Part shown: piece by piece, positions 34,104 through 42,211 of the stretch | Position numbering within the stretch: position 1 is the stretch's first letter | How the letters are laid out: each line of letters starts with the position of its first letter | Assembly: GCF_900102215.1 (NCBI RefSeq) | Contig: NZ_FNBG01000001.1 | Span: 310,001 to 374,000 of the forward strand | From: Fontibacillus panacisegetis | GTDB lineage: Bacteria; Bacillota; Bacilli; Paenibacillales; Paenibacillaceae | DNA: 64,000 bases | Direction: 5' to 3' | Position numbers and translations under genes: made by a program | The notes under the pieces: generated by a model | The model's input: only the letters and a program-made list of their open reading frames with translations | Databases searched by the model: none | Told to the model about the DNA's origin: nothing

Positions 34104-34671
34104 CGCCTAACGCATAAAATACTTTTCTAAGTTCGTCAAAGTACTCATCGAGTGTTGCGACGATATGTTCATAATCCAAATTTGAAGCTCGCGAATTTCT
34201 TATATAATCTAAAATTTGATTAGTAAAACCGACATTGCTCCAAAGAATAAACTGCATGCACTTTTCAATATCTAGACCCGCTCTAAATTTAGAAATATCA
34301 ATTATATTAAATATTTGATGGCCGCATAATGATTGCTTTTTATTGGTTCTTTTTTCAAGCTCTTTGTTTAATTCCTCAGATTTGGTTGCAACAGAAAGTT
34401 TGTCGAACTCAAAAATCCAAGGGTATTGCTTCATCAAAGCAATTTGAAGGAGATAGGATTGACGCAATTTAGCAAAAATATCTTTTTCAGAAAAATCCAT
34501 TTTTGCAGTATACTCTTTATCAAGAAGCTCAGTAAAGTAATCCTGTATAAACAGAAAAAGTTCCTGGTTGTTACTTACATAATGAAACATCAGGGCTTTA
34601 GAAATCCCTGCTTCTTTTGCAATCACATTTGTGGATGCGTTGTCAAATCCCTTTAATGCAAATTCCTTCAA
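34096..34671 (-). CDS. TetR/AcrR family regulator, 5' end truncated
   Basis: A helix-turn-helix (FALKGFDNASTNVIAKEAGISKALMFHYV) is followed by a ligand-binding-like helical domain. The frame continues upstream (RHLEPQRRDAILNAALKEF) to a stop near 34734 without ATG, GTG or TTG before the TTG at 34671. The original start therefore seems cut off at the element end, which is only about 20 bp further. A TTG start would lack helix 1. Probably impaired, unless a rare start is used. Confidence 0.75.
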   Translation of the reverse strand: MKEFALKGFDNASTNVIAKEAGISKALMFHYVSNNQELFLFIQDYFTELLDKEYTAKMDFSEKDIFAKLRQSYLLQIALMKQYPWIFEFDKLSVATKSEELNKELEKRTNKKQSLCGHQIFNIIDISKFRAGLDIEKCMQFILWSNVGFTNQILDYIRNSRASNLDYEHIVATLDEYFDELRKVFYALGDE

Positions 34672-34757
34672 TGCTGCATTTAAGATAGCATCACGTCTTT
34701 GAGGTTCTAAATGCCTTTTATCGGGCTATTTTGCAGTTTCCTAATATAAAAGGTTCC

Positions 34758-34797
34758 ACGACACCAGCCGGCCCGCAGCGTGAATGCGGTGTTATAC
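34758..34797 (-). repeat. attC-like site, right part, split by the 7.1 kb element
   Basis: ACACCAGCCGGCCC, GCAGCGTGAATGCGGTGTTATAC. It completes the site beginning at 27528 and belongs to the UPF0158 cassette. Confidence 0.9.
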
Positions 34798-34838
34798 GAA
34801 GTCAACCTGAATTACTTACAAATTCTCGTTTTTCTCTG

Positions 34839-35306
34839 TTATTCTACATAATCAAATCCATTATCATTACACCACTCGATAGCTTTTTGCTTGTAACACT
34901 CGCTTCGATATTGGTACCAGTCTTCAGATATCCCTAGCTCATTTACTTTATCTTTGAATCTTCTGAAAGCACCCCTACCTCGAATTGCGTCCAATAAAAT
35001 ATCAATTTTTCTGTTATCTTTTATTGAATAACTGAAGTCCTCCATCATTTCGTATTCATTAATATCATATTGTGTTGGCAATTCCTCGTAATCCTCAAAA
35101 TTTTCAACTACATCAATCGCAACTCTTATGTTATCTTGTTGCCAATCTTTTAATTTCTTTATCTCAACTTCCTCTATTTCTTCTGCAGTTCTCAAATCAT
35201 CTTCCGATACTGAAACAACCTCTCCTGTCCTACTGCATAAAAAAGTATTGGTCCCTTCAAATTGCATTTCCATGCCGTCTATAATTTCTTGTAATTTAAT
35301 TTTCAT
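34839..35306 (-). CDS. UPF0158 family protein
   Basis: A 155-residue protein matching the UPF0158 pattern: KIKLQEIIDGMEMQFEGTN at the start, LPTQYDINEYEMMEDFSYSI in the middle and GRGAFRRFKDKVNELGISEDWYQYR near the end. The function of the family is unknown. I start at ATG 35306, where family members begin, although GTG 35318 and ATG 35315 are in frame. The last ~45 codons are duplicated at 16642-16783. Confidence 0.82.
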   Translation of the reverse strand: MKIKLQEIIDGMEMQFEGTNTFLCSRTGEVVSVSEDDLRTAEEIEEVEIKKLKDWQQDNIRVAIDVVENFEDYEELPTQYDINEYEMMEDFSYSIKDNRKIDILLDAIRGRGAFRRFKDKVNELGISEDWYQYRSECYKQKAIEWCNDNGFDYVE

Positions 35307-35369
35307 GTATTTCATCACCCTACTATAGAATTCAAGATAATTATTAGTTTTTCCCTTCTATATGATGTC

Positions 35370-35529
35370 GTATAACGTTCTTGTATATACGAACTTGAGA
35401 GGCTTAAGGGAGCAACGCGACTGGGTCCAACGGACTTAGCCTCGCAGGGTTGTCTGCTGAATCACTTCTCCGAAACGCTTCTTGCAGACCGAGGGCCGAA
35501 TGGCCCGCAGCGTAGATACGGTGTTAGCT
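35370..35529 (-). repeat. attC-like site, GAGAGGCTTAAG family
   Basis: CGTATAACGTTCTTG, TATATACG, then GCGTAGATACGGTGTTAGCT. The inner boxes co-vary in part (TATATACG / CGTAGATA). The core is GTTAGCT. Confidence 0.9.
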
Positions 35530-35561
35530 GATGTTACGGACTACTTTGAACCACTTACAAA

Positions 35562-36051
35562 CTACGTTTTAATAATCTTTGTATAATATCTCTTAAACTC
35601 ATAATCCTCTTGCTCTTGTACTTTCTCTACTTCTTCTTCAATTATTTCCAATCCATTAAAAAGAGCATTGTTTTTAAACCAATCTACTAGTTCGATCAGT
35701 TCTACTCTTTCTTCATTATTGTTGTTATCGAAGTGTGAAAAAACTGTCAGAGTAAATGCAGGGATTCCTATATCGCCATAAATAACTAAAATAAATTTCT
35801 TATCTTTATAGAGTCTTTTCAAATACTGTTCTATCTTACTTTCCACAAAAAGCAATGAATTAACTACGTCTTCATTGCTTATTCTGTCCTTCTTCAATAG
35901 TCGAGTAAAACCATGTATGTATTTGTAGTTATTTCTTGCTTCTACCTCAGCTAATAATGGATCGTTAGAAAAAAGAAAATTAGGTCTGTTTGTAATTTGT
36001 TCTATCTCTTTAAACGCTTTCTTAGCGTACTTACTTAAAATTCAAGCACAT
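35562..36051 (-). pseudogene. Hypothetical protein, probably frameshifted near its start
   Basis: The reading frame is open from 36036 to the stop at 35562 (SKYAKKAFKEIEQITNRPNF onward) but has no usual start until TTG 35897. An ATG at 36051 (MCLNFK, then stop) is one frame away and joins it with a single-base shift near 36038. The protein would be about 160 residues, acidic and soluble, with VESKIEQYLKRLYKDKKFI. Function unknown. The cassette position is normal. Confidence 0.6.
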
Positions 36052-36088
36052 TGAATCAATCCCTTATTAAATAATGTTTCCGTAATTT

Positions 36089-36249
36089 CACATAACGTTC
36101 GTGTGTTCACGACGTCCAACTCCCTTAAGCCCGGAGGGCGGCCGCAATGCGGTTAGGGAGTTGGATGTGTCCGGCTGATTCTACCTCCTGCCAAATACAT
36201 CTGCCGGACCTAGGGGCGAATGACCCGATGCGTGAGAATGGTGTTATAC
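36089..36249 (-). repeat. attC-like site, long family with TGTTCACG box
   Basis: CACATAACGTTCGTG, TGTTCACG, strong inner stem GTCCAACTCCC/GGGAGTTGGA, then GCGTGAGAATGGTGTTATAC. Confidence 0.88.
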
Positions 36250-36358
36250 GCTGTTGCACGCATCTTGAGTTACCATCAGAGAGCTTTATTTATTTGTAAA
36301 TTCAAACTTTGTTTTCATTATTATTTAGAAATTTGTTTAGTATATTTATCTTAAAGTA

Positions 36359-36631
36359 TTAAACAATAAATAAGTGTTTGTTTTCTTTCGCTTTCCTTTG
36401 GATATATTTCGTTATTCCTTTAATGATAATTATTGAAATAATGATAAGAACAATAGGTCCAATTTCTAAAAATAACGTAGGAATAAATGGGGAAAGTGTT
36501 ACGAGTATTTCATATATAAAAAAATAATCAACAATTCCCACTGCAAAGATTGATAAGACTATGAACTGAAATTTCTGATAATAAAAAGCCATCTTAAAAA
36601 GTATCCTTCTAATTAAATTGACCAAATACAT
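36359..36631 (-). CDS. Small two-helix membrane protein, 90 aa
   Basis: Hydrophobic segments at residues about 22-44 and 48-70 form two transmembrane helices; the C-terminus is basic (YIQRKAKENKHLFIV). Not recognised. A GAGGTGTG ribosome binding site precedes the start. Confidence 0.62.
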   Translation of the reverse strand: MYLVNLIRRILFKMAFYYQKFQFIVLSIFAVGIVDYFFIYEILVTLSPFIPTLFLEIGPIVLIIISIIIIKGITKYIQRKAKENKHLFIV

Positions 36632-36704
36632 AACACACCTCTTTGTGATTTATTTACATTGAGTTACGAGAATGGCTGGTAATAGTTTCATGTTTTGTGC
36701 AATT

Positions 36705-36864
36705 GCGTATAACGTTCTTGTATCTACGAACCCGAGAGGCTTAAGGCGCATCGCGCTGGGTCCGACGGACTTAGCCTCACAGGGTTGTCTGCTGAATCGC
36801 CTCCTTGAAATGCCTCTTGCAGACCAAGGGCCGAATGGCCCGTAGCGTAGATACGGTGTTATCT
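36705..36864 (-). repeat. attC-like site, GAGAGGCTTAAG family
   Basis: GCGTATAACGTTCTTG, TATCTACG and GCGTAGATACGGTGTTATCT. The inner boxes co-vary: TATCTACG is exactly matched by CGTAGATA. Confidence 0.93.
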
Positions 36865-36891
36865 GCTGTCGGGGACTTCATTGAATTACTC

Positions 36892-37335
36892 TCAAAATCT
36901 GTTATCGAATTTCCATCCTTCATTTGTTTTGAGAATAGAATATGAAGTTTGATCGGTTTGTCCATCTTCCCATTCTCTAGTAACAAAGATAATTACATTA
37001 CTTTCACTTTCTTTATCAACTTCTTCGATCTTGTACCCAATCAGATCCAAGGTATCTTTATTGATATCAAAGTACACTGACTTCATTTCCTCAATTGTTT
37101 TTGTTCCAGAGATGTCGCCTGAACACCAAGAATAAGCTCGTTTGACGAAATCTTCTGTTGCAAATTCACTCCACTTATTAATGTCGTCAAAGTTTTTAAA
37201 ATACTTATTGATAACAATATTGAGTTCTTGAATGCCTGTATCTTGACCTTGAACTTCTTCTAGTGATTTATTATTTGTCCCGCAAGAACAAAGTACTATT
37301 ACCAGGACAATAAAAAAGGAAAGTTTTAGTTTCAA
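36892..37335 (-). CDS. Small lipoprotein, 147 aa
   Basis: A signal peptide with lipobox (FFIVLVIVLCSCGTNN) at residues 7-22. The mature part is a small alpha/beta domain (VINKYFKNFDDINKWSEFATEDFVKRAY to TDQTSYSILKTNEGWKFDNRF) of the NTF2/DUF4878-like kind. Surface-anchored; role unknown. Cassette gene; the right attC-like box is 27 bp past the stop. Confidence 0.72.
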   Translation of the reverse strand: MKLKLSFFIVLVIVLCSCGTNNKSLEEVQGQDTGIQELNIVINKYFKNFDDINKWSEFATEDFVKRAYSWCSGDISGTKTIEEMKSVYFDINKDTLDLIGYKIEEVDKESESNVIIFVTREWEDGQTDQTSYSILKTNEGWKFDNRF

Positions 37336-37386
37336 AGATTAACGTCTCCTTATCTTTATGTTTTTCTCAAATGCTTTACCCCGATT

Positions 37387-37544
37387 GCAGATAACGTTCT
37401 TGTATTCACGAAACGCCCCAGCCTTAGATAGTTCTTATCTTAGGCTGGGGTGTTTGTTGTCTGAGCTTTCTTCTCGATTACTCGTCTGACAACCAAGAGG
37501 CCGTAGGTCTCGTAGCGTGAATACGTTGTTATCGGATGTTATTG
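37387..37544 (-). repeat. attC-like site, GACCCAGCC family
   Basis: CAGATAACGTTCTTG, TATTCACG, CGCCCCAGCC...GGCTGGGGTG stem, then GCGTGAATACGTTGTTATCG. Confidence 0.92.
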
Positions 37545-37584
37545 CCCTCTAGATATTCCTACAATTATTTTACCCTTTATCCAA

Positions 37585-37992
37585 TTATGAAGGGCCTTGT
37601 ATATATATCATAATTTCTTCTGCTTTGATAATTACTTGGTCTCCTACTATTGCCCCTCCTTTGCCCAATACAAAACCTTTTCTGCTTTTTACAACTTCAT
37701 AATACAATCCAATTCTATCTCCTGAATATGCATCACCTAAAAATTCAATACCGTTTAATGATGAAAGAAAGCCCAAATTTCTCTCGCTACTCGTTAATGC
37801 AAATGCTCCTAATTGAGCTAATGCCTCCACAATCATCATTCTTGGCATATTATTATTTGGTTCAGAAATAAACCATTCATTCCCTGTCACATTCTTATAT
37901 CCTTTAGCCCACTTGCCTTGCTCTACCTCTAAAATACGATCAATCATTAAAAATGGATACCGATGCGGAATTACGCTTTGAATATCAATCAT
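37585..37992 (-). CDS. FabZ-like hotdog-fold dehydratase
   Basis: A 135-residue protein. The FabZ signature is clear: VIPHRYPFLMIDRILEVEQGKWAKGYKNVTGNEWFI, with the active-site His at residue 10 and the Glu in MMIVEALAQLGAF. FabZ removes water from 3-hydroxyacyl-ACP in fatty acid synthesis. A stand-alone copy in a cassette may serve a special lipid or acyl product; this is inference. ATG 37992 is preceded by AGGAGC. Confidence 0.83.
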   Translation of the reverse strand: MIDIQSVIPHRYPFLMIDRILEVEQGKWAKGYKNVTGNEWFISEPNNNMPRMMIVEALAQLGAFALTSSERNLGFLSSLNGIEFLGDAYSGDRIGLYYEVVKSRKGFVLGKGGAIVGDQVIIKAEEIMIYIQGPS

Positions 37993-38073
37993 CTATATGC
38001 TCCTTAAAAGTTTTTTTATTCTATCTTGGTCTTATATGAGTTTTAATTCTTTATTTTAATTCTAGCGATAATT

Positions 38074-38220
38074 TCCGATAACGTTCTTGTATTCACGAAA
38101 CGACTCAGCCTCAGATAGCTCTTATCTTAGGCTGGGTCGTTTGTTGTCTGAGCTTCTTCCATGATTATTCATCTGACAACCAAGAGGTGGTAGCCCTGTA
38201 GCGTGAATATGGTGTTAGAT
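38074..38220 (-). repeat. attC-like site, GACCCAGCC family
   Basis: CCGATAACGTTCTTG, TATTCACG, CGACTCAGCC...GGCTGGGTCG, then GCGTGAATATGGTGTTAGAT. Confidence 0.93.
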
Positions 38221-38224
38221 GAAG

Positions 38225-38743
38225 TTACCTTGTATTACTCTCAAAACCCCTCATTCCATCTTTCAATATTTCGATTCCTTCTATTACGCTTCTCGTATTT
38301 TCTTCATCATTCATATTATTCCTTGCATGTAATAATACAGGTCTTAATGATTCTACTGATTTTCCAAACTTATTCATCCATTCATATCTTGGTACCATCC
38401 ATATATGAAAGTGATGTGTTGTGTCTTCATTATAAAAATAATATACCTTGTCTATCCCCAAACGATTTCTTTGTTCATTTCTGATCTTATGAATCAATGT
38501 AATATACTCAAATTGCTCTTCACCTGTTAATTCATCCATGCAGTAGAAATGTCTCTTTGAAGCCAATATAACTAACCCTCTAATTGGGTAAGCTACGTCT
38601 TGGTGGACATGAAAATTGCTTGATTCATAAATTACTCCACCAGTCGGTGCAATCAAACCACTTGTTAAAGCGCAGCTTAAACAATCAACTTCTACTGACC
38701 TTCCATCAGCTAATGTAATTTGTCTTGGCATTATACACCTCAT
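38225..38743 (-). CDS. HIT-like hydrolase
   Basis: A 172-residue protein. THHFHIWMVPRYEWM near residue 112 corresponds to the HIT motif, with one position changed, and GLVILASKRHFYCMDELTGEE is the upstream family segment. A CLSCAL Cys pair near residue 21 may bind metal. HIT enzymes act on nucleotide phosphoanhydride or phosphoramidate bonds; substrate unknown. The stop codon is 5 bp from the attC-like site. Confidence 0.75.
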   Translation of the reverse strand: MRCIMPRQITLADGRSVEVDCLSCALTSGLIAPTGGVIYESSNFHVHQDVAYPIRGLVILASKRHFYCMDELTGEEQFEYITLIHKIRNEQRNRLGIDKVYYFYNEDTTHHFHIWMVPRYEWMNKFGKSVESLRPVLLHARNNMNDEENTRSVIEGIEILKDGMRGFESNTR

Positions 38744-38765
38744 ATTTTTTTATTGCTTCATTATT

Positions 38766-38912
38766 TCATCTAACGTTATTGTATTCACGAAACGACCCAG
38801 CCTTAGATAGCTCTTATCTTAGGCTGGGTCGTTTGTTGTCTGAGCTTCTTCCATGATTATACATCTGACAACCAAGGGGCGGTAGCCCCGCTGCGTGAAT
38901 ACGGTGTTAGGC
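38766..38912 (-). repeat. attC-like site, GACCCAGCC family
   Basis: CATCTAACGTTATTG, TATTCACG, CGACCCAGCC...GGCTGGGTCG, GGGGCGGTAGCCCCGC, GTGAATACGGTGTTAGGC. All boxes are complete; the core is GTTAGGC. Nearly identical to the site at 41396. Confidence 0.95.
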
Positions 38913-39023
38913 GATGTTCGTTTCTCTTCAAAATACTGACCATCTCTAATACAAATAATAACTCGAAAATCCTACGCGAGAATCCAATAAATAATACATT
39001 TTCACTTCTTTTCTTTAAGACCG

Positions 39024-40646
39024 TTAAAATTCCGTTATTTCATACACTCTTATCTTCATCTTACCAAAAGTCCACCCCATCTCATTTGGCTCTCCTGTAC
39101 CAGTCATAAGGCAGAGATTTCCTGATTCATTGATAAAAGTATACATACGCACTTCTCCCTTTAGCCTGTGATGCGAGATAAGATTTAACTGCGAGTCTAA
39201 TAAAAAAATTCTACTGTTGCCAACTAATACAAGTAACCTTCCTAATGAATCAACAGTCATCATAGTTAAATCATAATCATCCCAATCTCTTCGAGAAATG
39301 ATTTGTAAGGATAATGCGTCAATGACGATAAGTTCTTTATCGAGAACATGCAAGAATATTTTATGATTTGTGTTATCTATTAATAAACTAGAAAAATTGT
39401 CTTCCAAATCTGTTTCTTTGATTTTCTCCAATTTATCAGTAAAGCATATTATCTTTGTGAAGGATCTCTGATGTACATACATGGAACAAAATAAATAAAC
39501 CATACCTCTAGAACCAAATAAACAACGAAAATTCATATGCTTATTAGTATCAAAATCCAATTTAACCTTCACTTCGATTTGCCCGGAATAGTTTGATTTG
39601 ATTAGTTCTATACGATTATCTTCATCGATCCTCCAAAAATATAAGGATTGATTATAAACACAGGGAGAACAGGCGTAAAATGGAAGTTCCCATTTTACTT
39701 CTAATCTCGGCCCATATTTTATTGTTTTTTTCAATTCGTCATTAACAGTAAGGAAAGAACCATCATTAAACGTATAAGATATTGGATAGGTGAGCGTAGC
39801 ATTCATTGGTGTCTCAGAAATCAATTTTCCATCATAATCAAAAACATAATATTTTTTTCTAATGGAGCAGTAAAATGTTATGTATTCATCTGTAGCAGTT
39901 AAGGAACTTAGTCCGTTATCATATTGAAAGGAAGTCACATCCATGAATGGATCTAAAGTTCCGTTTGGTAGAATTGTATAAATCATTTCTTTCTCATAAC
40001 TAAGCTTACGATACGGCGGAATTCCAATTAATATCTTATTGTTACCTAGCCCGTTTATTAATGCCCCTTCCAATTCCATAATTACATTAGCTTTGGTTTG
40101 ATTTTTAATATGCTTTTTCTTTCTTTGCTCACTGATATACTCTTTTACTAAATTAACATTTCGTTCGTAATGAAATTCTGACTCTACGCCATCAAGCAGC
40201 ATCCTATCATCAATCCATAATGCAACTCCTAGAAAATGTTGAAGTAATTCAATCTTCTTGCCTACATCCTCACATTTGAGGACTTCTTTAAAATTTCTAC
40301 TCTCACTCAAATCAAACTCTAGTTCCTCAAGAAAAGCCTTATGGTTGCCCATTTTTGAAGGAATATTATAACTATTTTTGTTAACATGACTTGTTAAAGC
40401 CTTTCCATCTCTGAAAATCGTCATTCTTAGTACATCATCATCGAAAAATTCTATAGACAAAACACTCTTATTAATTGCTTTTGATAACTTTCTTCCAACT
40501 TTGCTGATATCACCTACCTGAAAATGCTCACTTACGATCGTAGTCCAGCCATCTGATAAATTTCTCACAATGCAATGAGGTAATACTTTTTCAATTTCAT
40601 CGATTGAATGCTCTCTAACTTGTAGATTAGTAAATGTAGTACCCAT
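39024..40646 (-). CDS. Large hypothetical protein with beta-propeller-like repeats
   Basis: A 540-residue protein. The N-terminal ~190 residues are alpha/beta (EHSIDEIEKVLPHCIVRNLSDG; LQHFLGVALWIDDRMLLDG). The rest has repeating strand patterns such as YVFDYDGKLISE, KIICFTDKLEKIKE, HVLDKELIVIDALSLQII and IFLLDSQLNLISHHRL, suggesting a beta-propeller. No signal peptide. ATG 40646 follows GAGGTG; the longer frame (600 codons) runs through the attC-like site and is not used. Function unknown. It is the largest cassette gene here. Confidence 0.72.
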   Translation of the reverse strand: MGTTFTNLQVREHSIDEIEKVLPHCIVRNLSDGWTTIVSEHFQVGDISKVGRKLSKAINKSVLSIEFFDDDVLRMTIFRDGKALTSHVNKNSYNIPSKMGNHKAFLEELEFDLSESRNFKEVLKCEDVGKKIELLQHFLGVALWIDDRMLLDGVESEFHYERNVNLVKEYISEQRKKKHIKNQTKANVIMELEGALINGLGNNKILIGIPPYRKLSYEKEMIYTILPNGTLDPFMDVTSFQYDNGLSSLTATDEYITFYCSIRKKYYVFDYDGKLISETPMNATLTYPISYTFNDGSFLTVNDELKKTIKYGPRLEVKWELPFYACSPCVYNQSLYFWRIDEDNRIELIKSNYSGQIEVKVKLDFDTNKHMNFRCLFGSRGMVYLFCSMYVHQRSFTKIICFTDKLEKIKETDLEDNFSSLLIDNTNHKIFLHVLDKELIVIDALSLQIISRRDWDDYDLTMMTVDSLGRLLVLVGNSRIFLLDSQLNLISHHRLKGEVRMYTFINESGNLCLMTGTGEPNEMGWTFGKMKIRVYEITEF

Positions 40647-40712
40647 TTTTTTCACCTCAAAATTTTTCGAAAAAATTATCGTTATTTCTAAGAATGGGTT
40701 TAAACGAATTTC

Positions 40713-40875
40713 GCCTAACGATCTTGTATTCACGAACCCGAAAGCCTTAAGTGAGCAGAGCGAACGGGTCATAGACTTAGGCTCGCAGGGTTGATTGCCT
40801 GAATTCGCTTCCTTGCTTCTTATCATCCGGCAATCCTAGGGCCGAATGGCCCGACGCGTGAATATGGTGTTATGC
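40713..40875 (-). repeat. attC-like site, long family
   Basis: CGCCTAACGATCTTG, TATTCACG, AGTGAGCAGAGCGAAC inner loop, then GCGTGAATATGGTGTTATGC. On the coding strand the terminal core is GTTAGGC. Confidence 0.93.
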
Positions 40876-40895
40876 GATGCTCTTGTCCTCTTCGA

Positions 40896-41351
40896 TTAGC
40901 CTTCAAGTAAAGGTTTTGTCACTTCAATTAATTCGTTTTGGTTATCTAGATGTTTTAACATTTTTTCTACATCTTCTGCTCTAGTAGTCTTCATTATTAT
41001 TAGATGTTTCATATTTATTCCAGGTGGATTCATTAATTCATTATCAAAATATTCGACTATTTTTTGTGGTGTAGTGATTACACACCATCTCTTAGAGTCA
41101 TCATCAAAGGTTATGGTTACTTCTATTAATTCATACTTGTCGATATCATCATCAAATTGCCACGTCTTCATAATTAATACCGATTCCTCGATGGATACAA
41201 AATTATACTTGGAAATCCATACTCTTCGTCCATGATCTCCTAAAATACGGAACTTGTTCTCATCTTCATCGACTACTTCATATACTTTCCCGCGAGTTAA
41301 AGCATGTTCATAGACACCGATACTCGTACACTTTATTCTTAGAGCCTCCAT
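40896..41351 (-). CDS. Hypothetical protein, 151 aa
   Basis: Not recognised. An N-terminal SH3-like beta segment (RIKCTSIGVYEHALTRGKVYEVVDEDENKFRILGDHGRRVWI) precedes an alpha/beta part with ITFDDDSKRWCVITTPQKIVEYFDNEL. Soluble. Typical cassette position. Confidence 0.65.
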   Translation of the reverse strand: MEALRIKCTSIGVYEHALTRGKVYEVVDEDENKFRILGDHGRRVWISKYNFVSIEESVLIMKTWQFDDDIDKYELIEVTITFDDDSKRWCVITTPQKIVEYFDNELMNPPGINMKHLIIMKTTRAEDVEKMLKHLDNQNELIEVTKPLLEG

Positions 41352-41395
41352 GAAATCACATCCATTAGTGTCTTTATAGATCTTTCACAAGGGTT

Positions 41396-41542
41396 TCGCA
41401 TAACGTTCTTGTATTCACGAAACGACCCAGCCTTAGATAGCTCTTATCTTAGGCTGGGTCGTTTGTTGTCTGAGCTTCTTCCATGATTATTCATCCGGCA
41501 ACCGAGGGGCGGTAGCCCCGCTGCGTGAATACGGTGTTATCA
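41396..41542 (-). repeat. attC-like site, GACCCAGCC family
   Basis: CGCATAACGTTCTTG, TATTCACG, CGACCCAGCC...GGCTGGGTCG, then GCGTGAATACGGTGTTATCA. Confidence 0.94.
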
Positions 41543-41559
41543 GAAGTTAAGGACCCACG

Positions 41560-41979
41560 TTATCCACCCACTAAATCAAAATTTGTTGCCTTATCGTTTT
41601 TAAAAATCTGAATTGTGTCGAATTCATCTTCACTATTAATTTTAAATACTTTTAATTTGCCTATTCTTTTATCATCGAATTTGTCTGTTTTGAGTTCTTC
41701 TATCTTTATTACAAGTGTTTTATTCTGTATTTGTGATTGAATAGAATTAATAAATGTTGCCTGTTCACCCTGATTTACATATATATTATTTAATATAAGA
41801 TATTGTCTCTCACCTACTCTTGAATACAAGTAAATACCATTCGCTTCCTTAGTCTCCTCTAAAAAAGTTACAACATCATTATTTAGATCCTTTTGATCTA
41901 CTTCAGATAAGAGTGAGGATGACTTATTACATCCAATCAATACGAGTAAGAGAACTAATATCACCATTCTTTTTTGCAT
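41560..41979 (-). CDS. Small lipoprotein, 139 aa
   Basis: The signal peptide ends in a lipobox (VILVLLLVLIGCNKSSS). The mature part has EETKEANGIYLYSRVGERQYLILNN. I start at ATG 41979, because the longer frame runs back into the attC-like site and begins before the signal peptide. Surface-anchored; function unknown. Confidence 0.7.
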   Translation of the reverse strand: MQKRMVILVLLLVLIGCNKSSSLLSEVDQKDLNNDVVTFLEETKEANGIYLYSRVGERQYLILNNIYVNQGEQATFINSIQSQIQNKTLVIKIEELKTDKFDDKRIGKLKVFKINSEDEFDTIQIFKNDKATNFDLVGG

Positions 41980-42016
41980 CAATGAATCACCCCAATTTAA
42001 TATTCTTTCCTGAATT

Positions 42017-42183
42017 TCTGATAACGTTCTGGTGTTCACGACGCCGAAAGTCTTAAGGGGATGAAGTCCCCGGCTGCGCTTGCGCAGTTAGCCTTGCAGG
42101 TGTGTCCGCCTGAATCTACTTCCTTGAAATACCTCGGGCGGACCTAGGGCCGTATGGCCCGATGCGTGAACATGGTGTTAGAC
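42017..42183 (-). repeat. attC-like site, long family with TGTTCACG boxes
   Basis: CTGATAACGTTCTGG, TGTTCACG, GGGGATGAAGTCCCC hairpin, then GCGTGAACATGGTGTTAGAC. The inner boxes co-vary to TGTTCACG/CGTGAACA. Confidence 0.94.
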
Positions 42184-42211
42184 GAAGTATCACACATCTT
42201 TGAATTACTCA

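Larger units (their letters stand above)
27653..34757. mobile_element. 7.1 kb inserted element with terminal inverted repeats
   Basis: The left end CGGAGCTTTTATATTAGGAA and right end (reverse complement) GGAACCTTTTATATTAGGAA form near-perfect inverted repeats. The flanks read AC on both sides (27651-27652 and 34758-34759), consistent with a 2-bp duplication. The paralogous locus at 16600-16625 lacks the insert. Contents: decayed large serine recombinase, ABC transporter with FtsX-type permease, histidine kinase and response regulator, M23 peptidase, TetR-like gene. The 28.4-33.4 kb part is clearly GC-richer than the host. Element family unassigned. Confidence 0.85.

Noticed and set aside
40647..40826. 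N-terminal extension of the 540-aa cassette protein
   Set aside because: The extra 60 codons translate the attC-like site and the gap; a good ribosome binding site precedes the internal ATG 40646.
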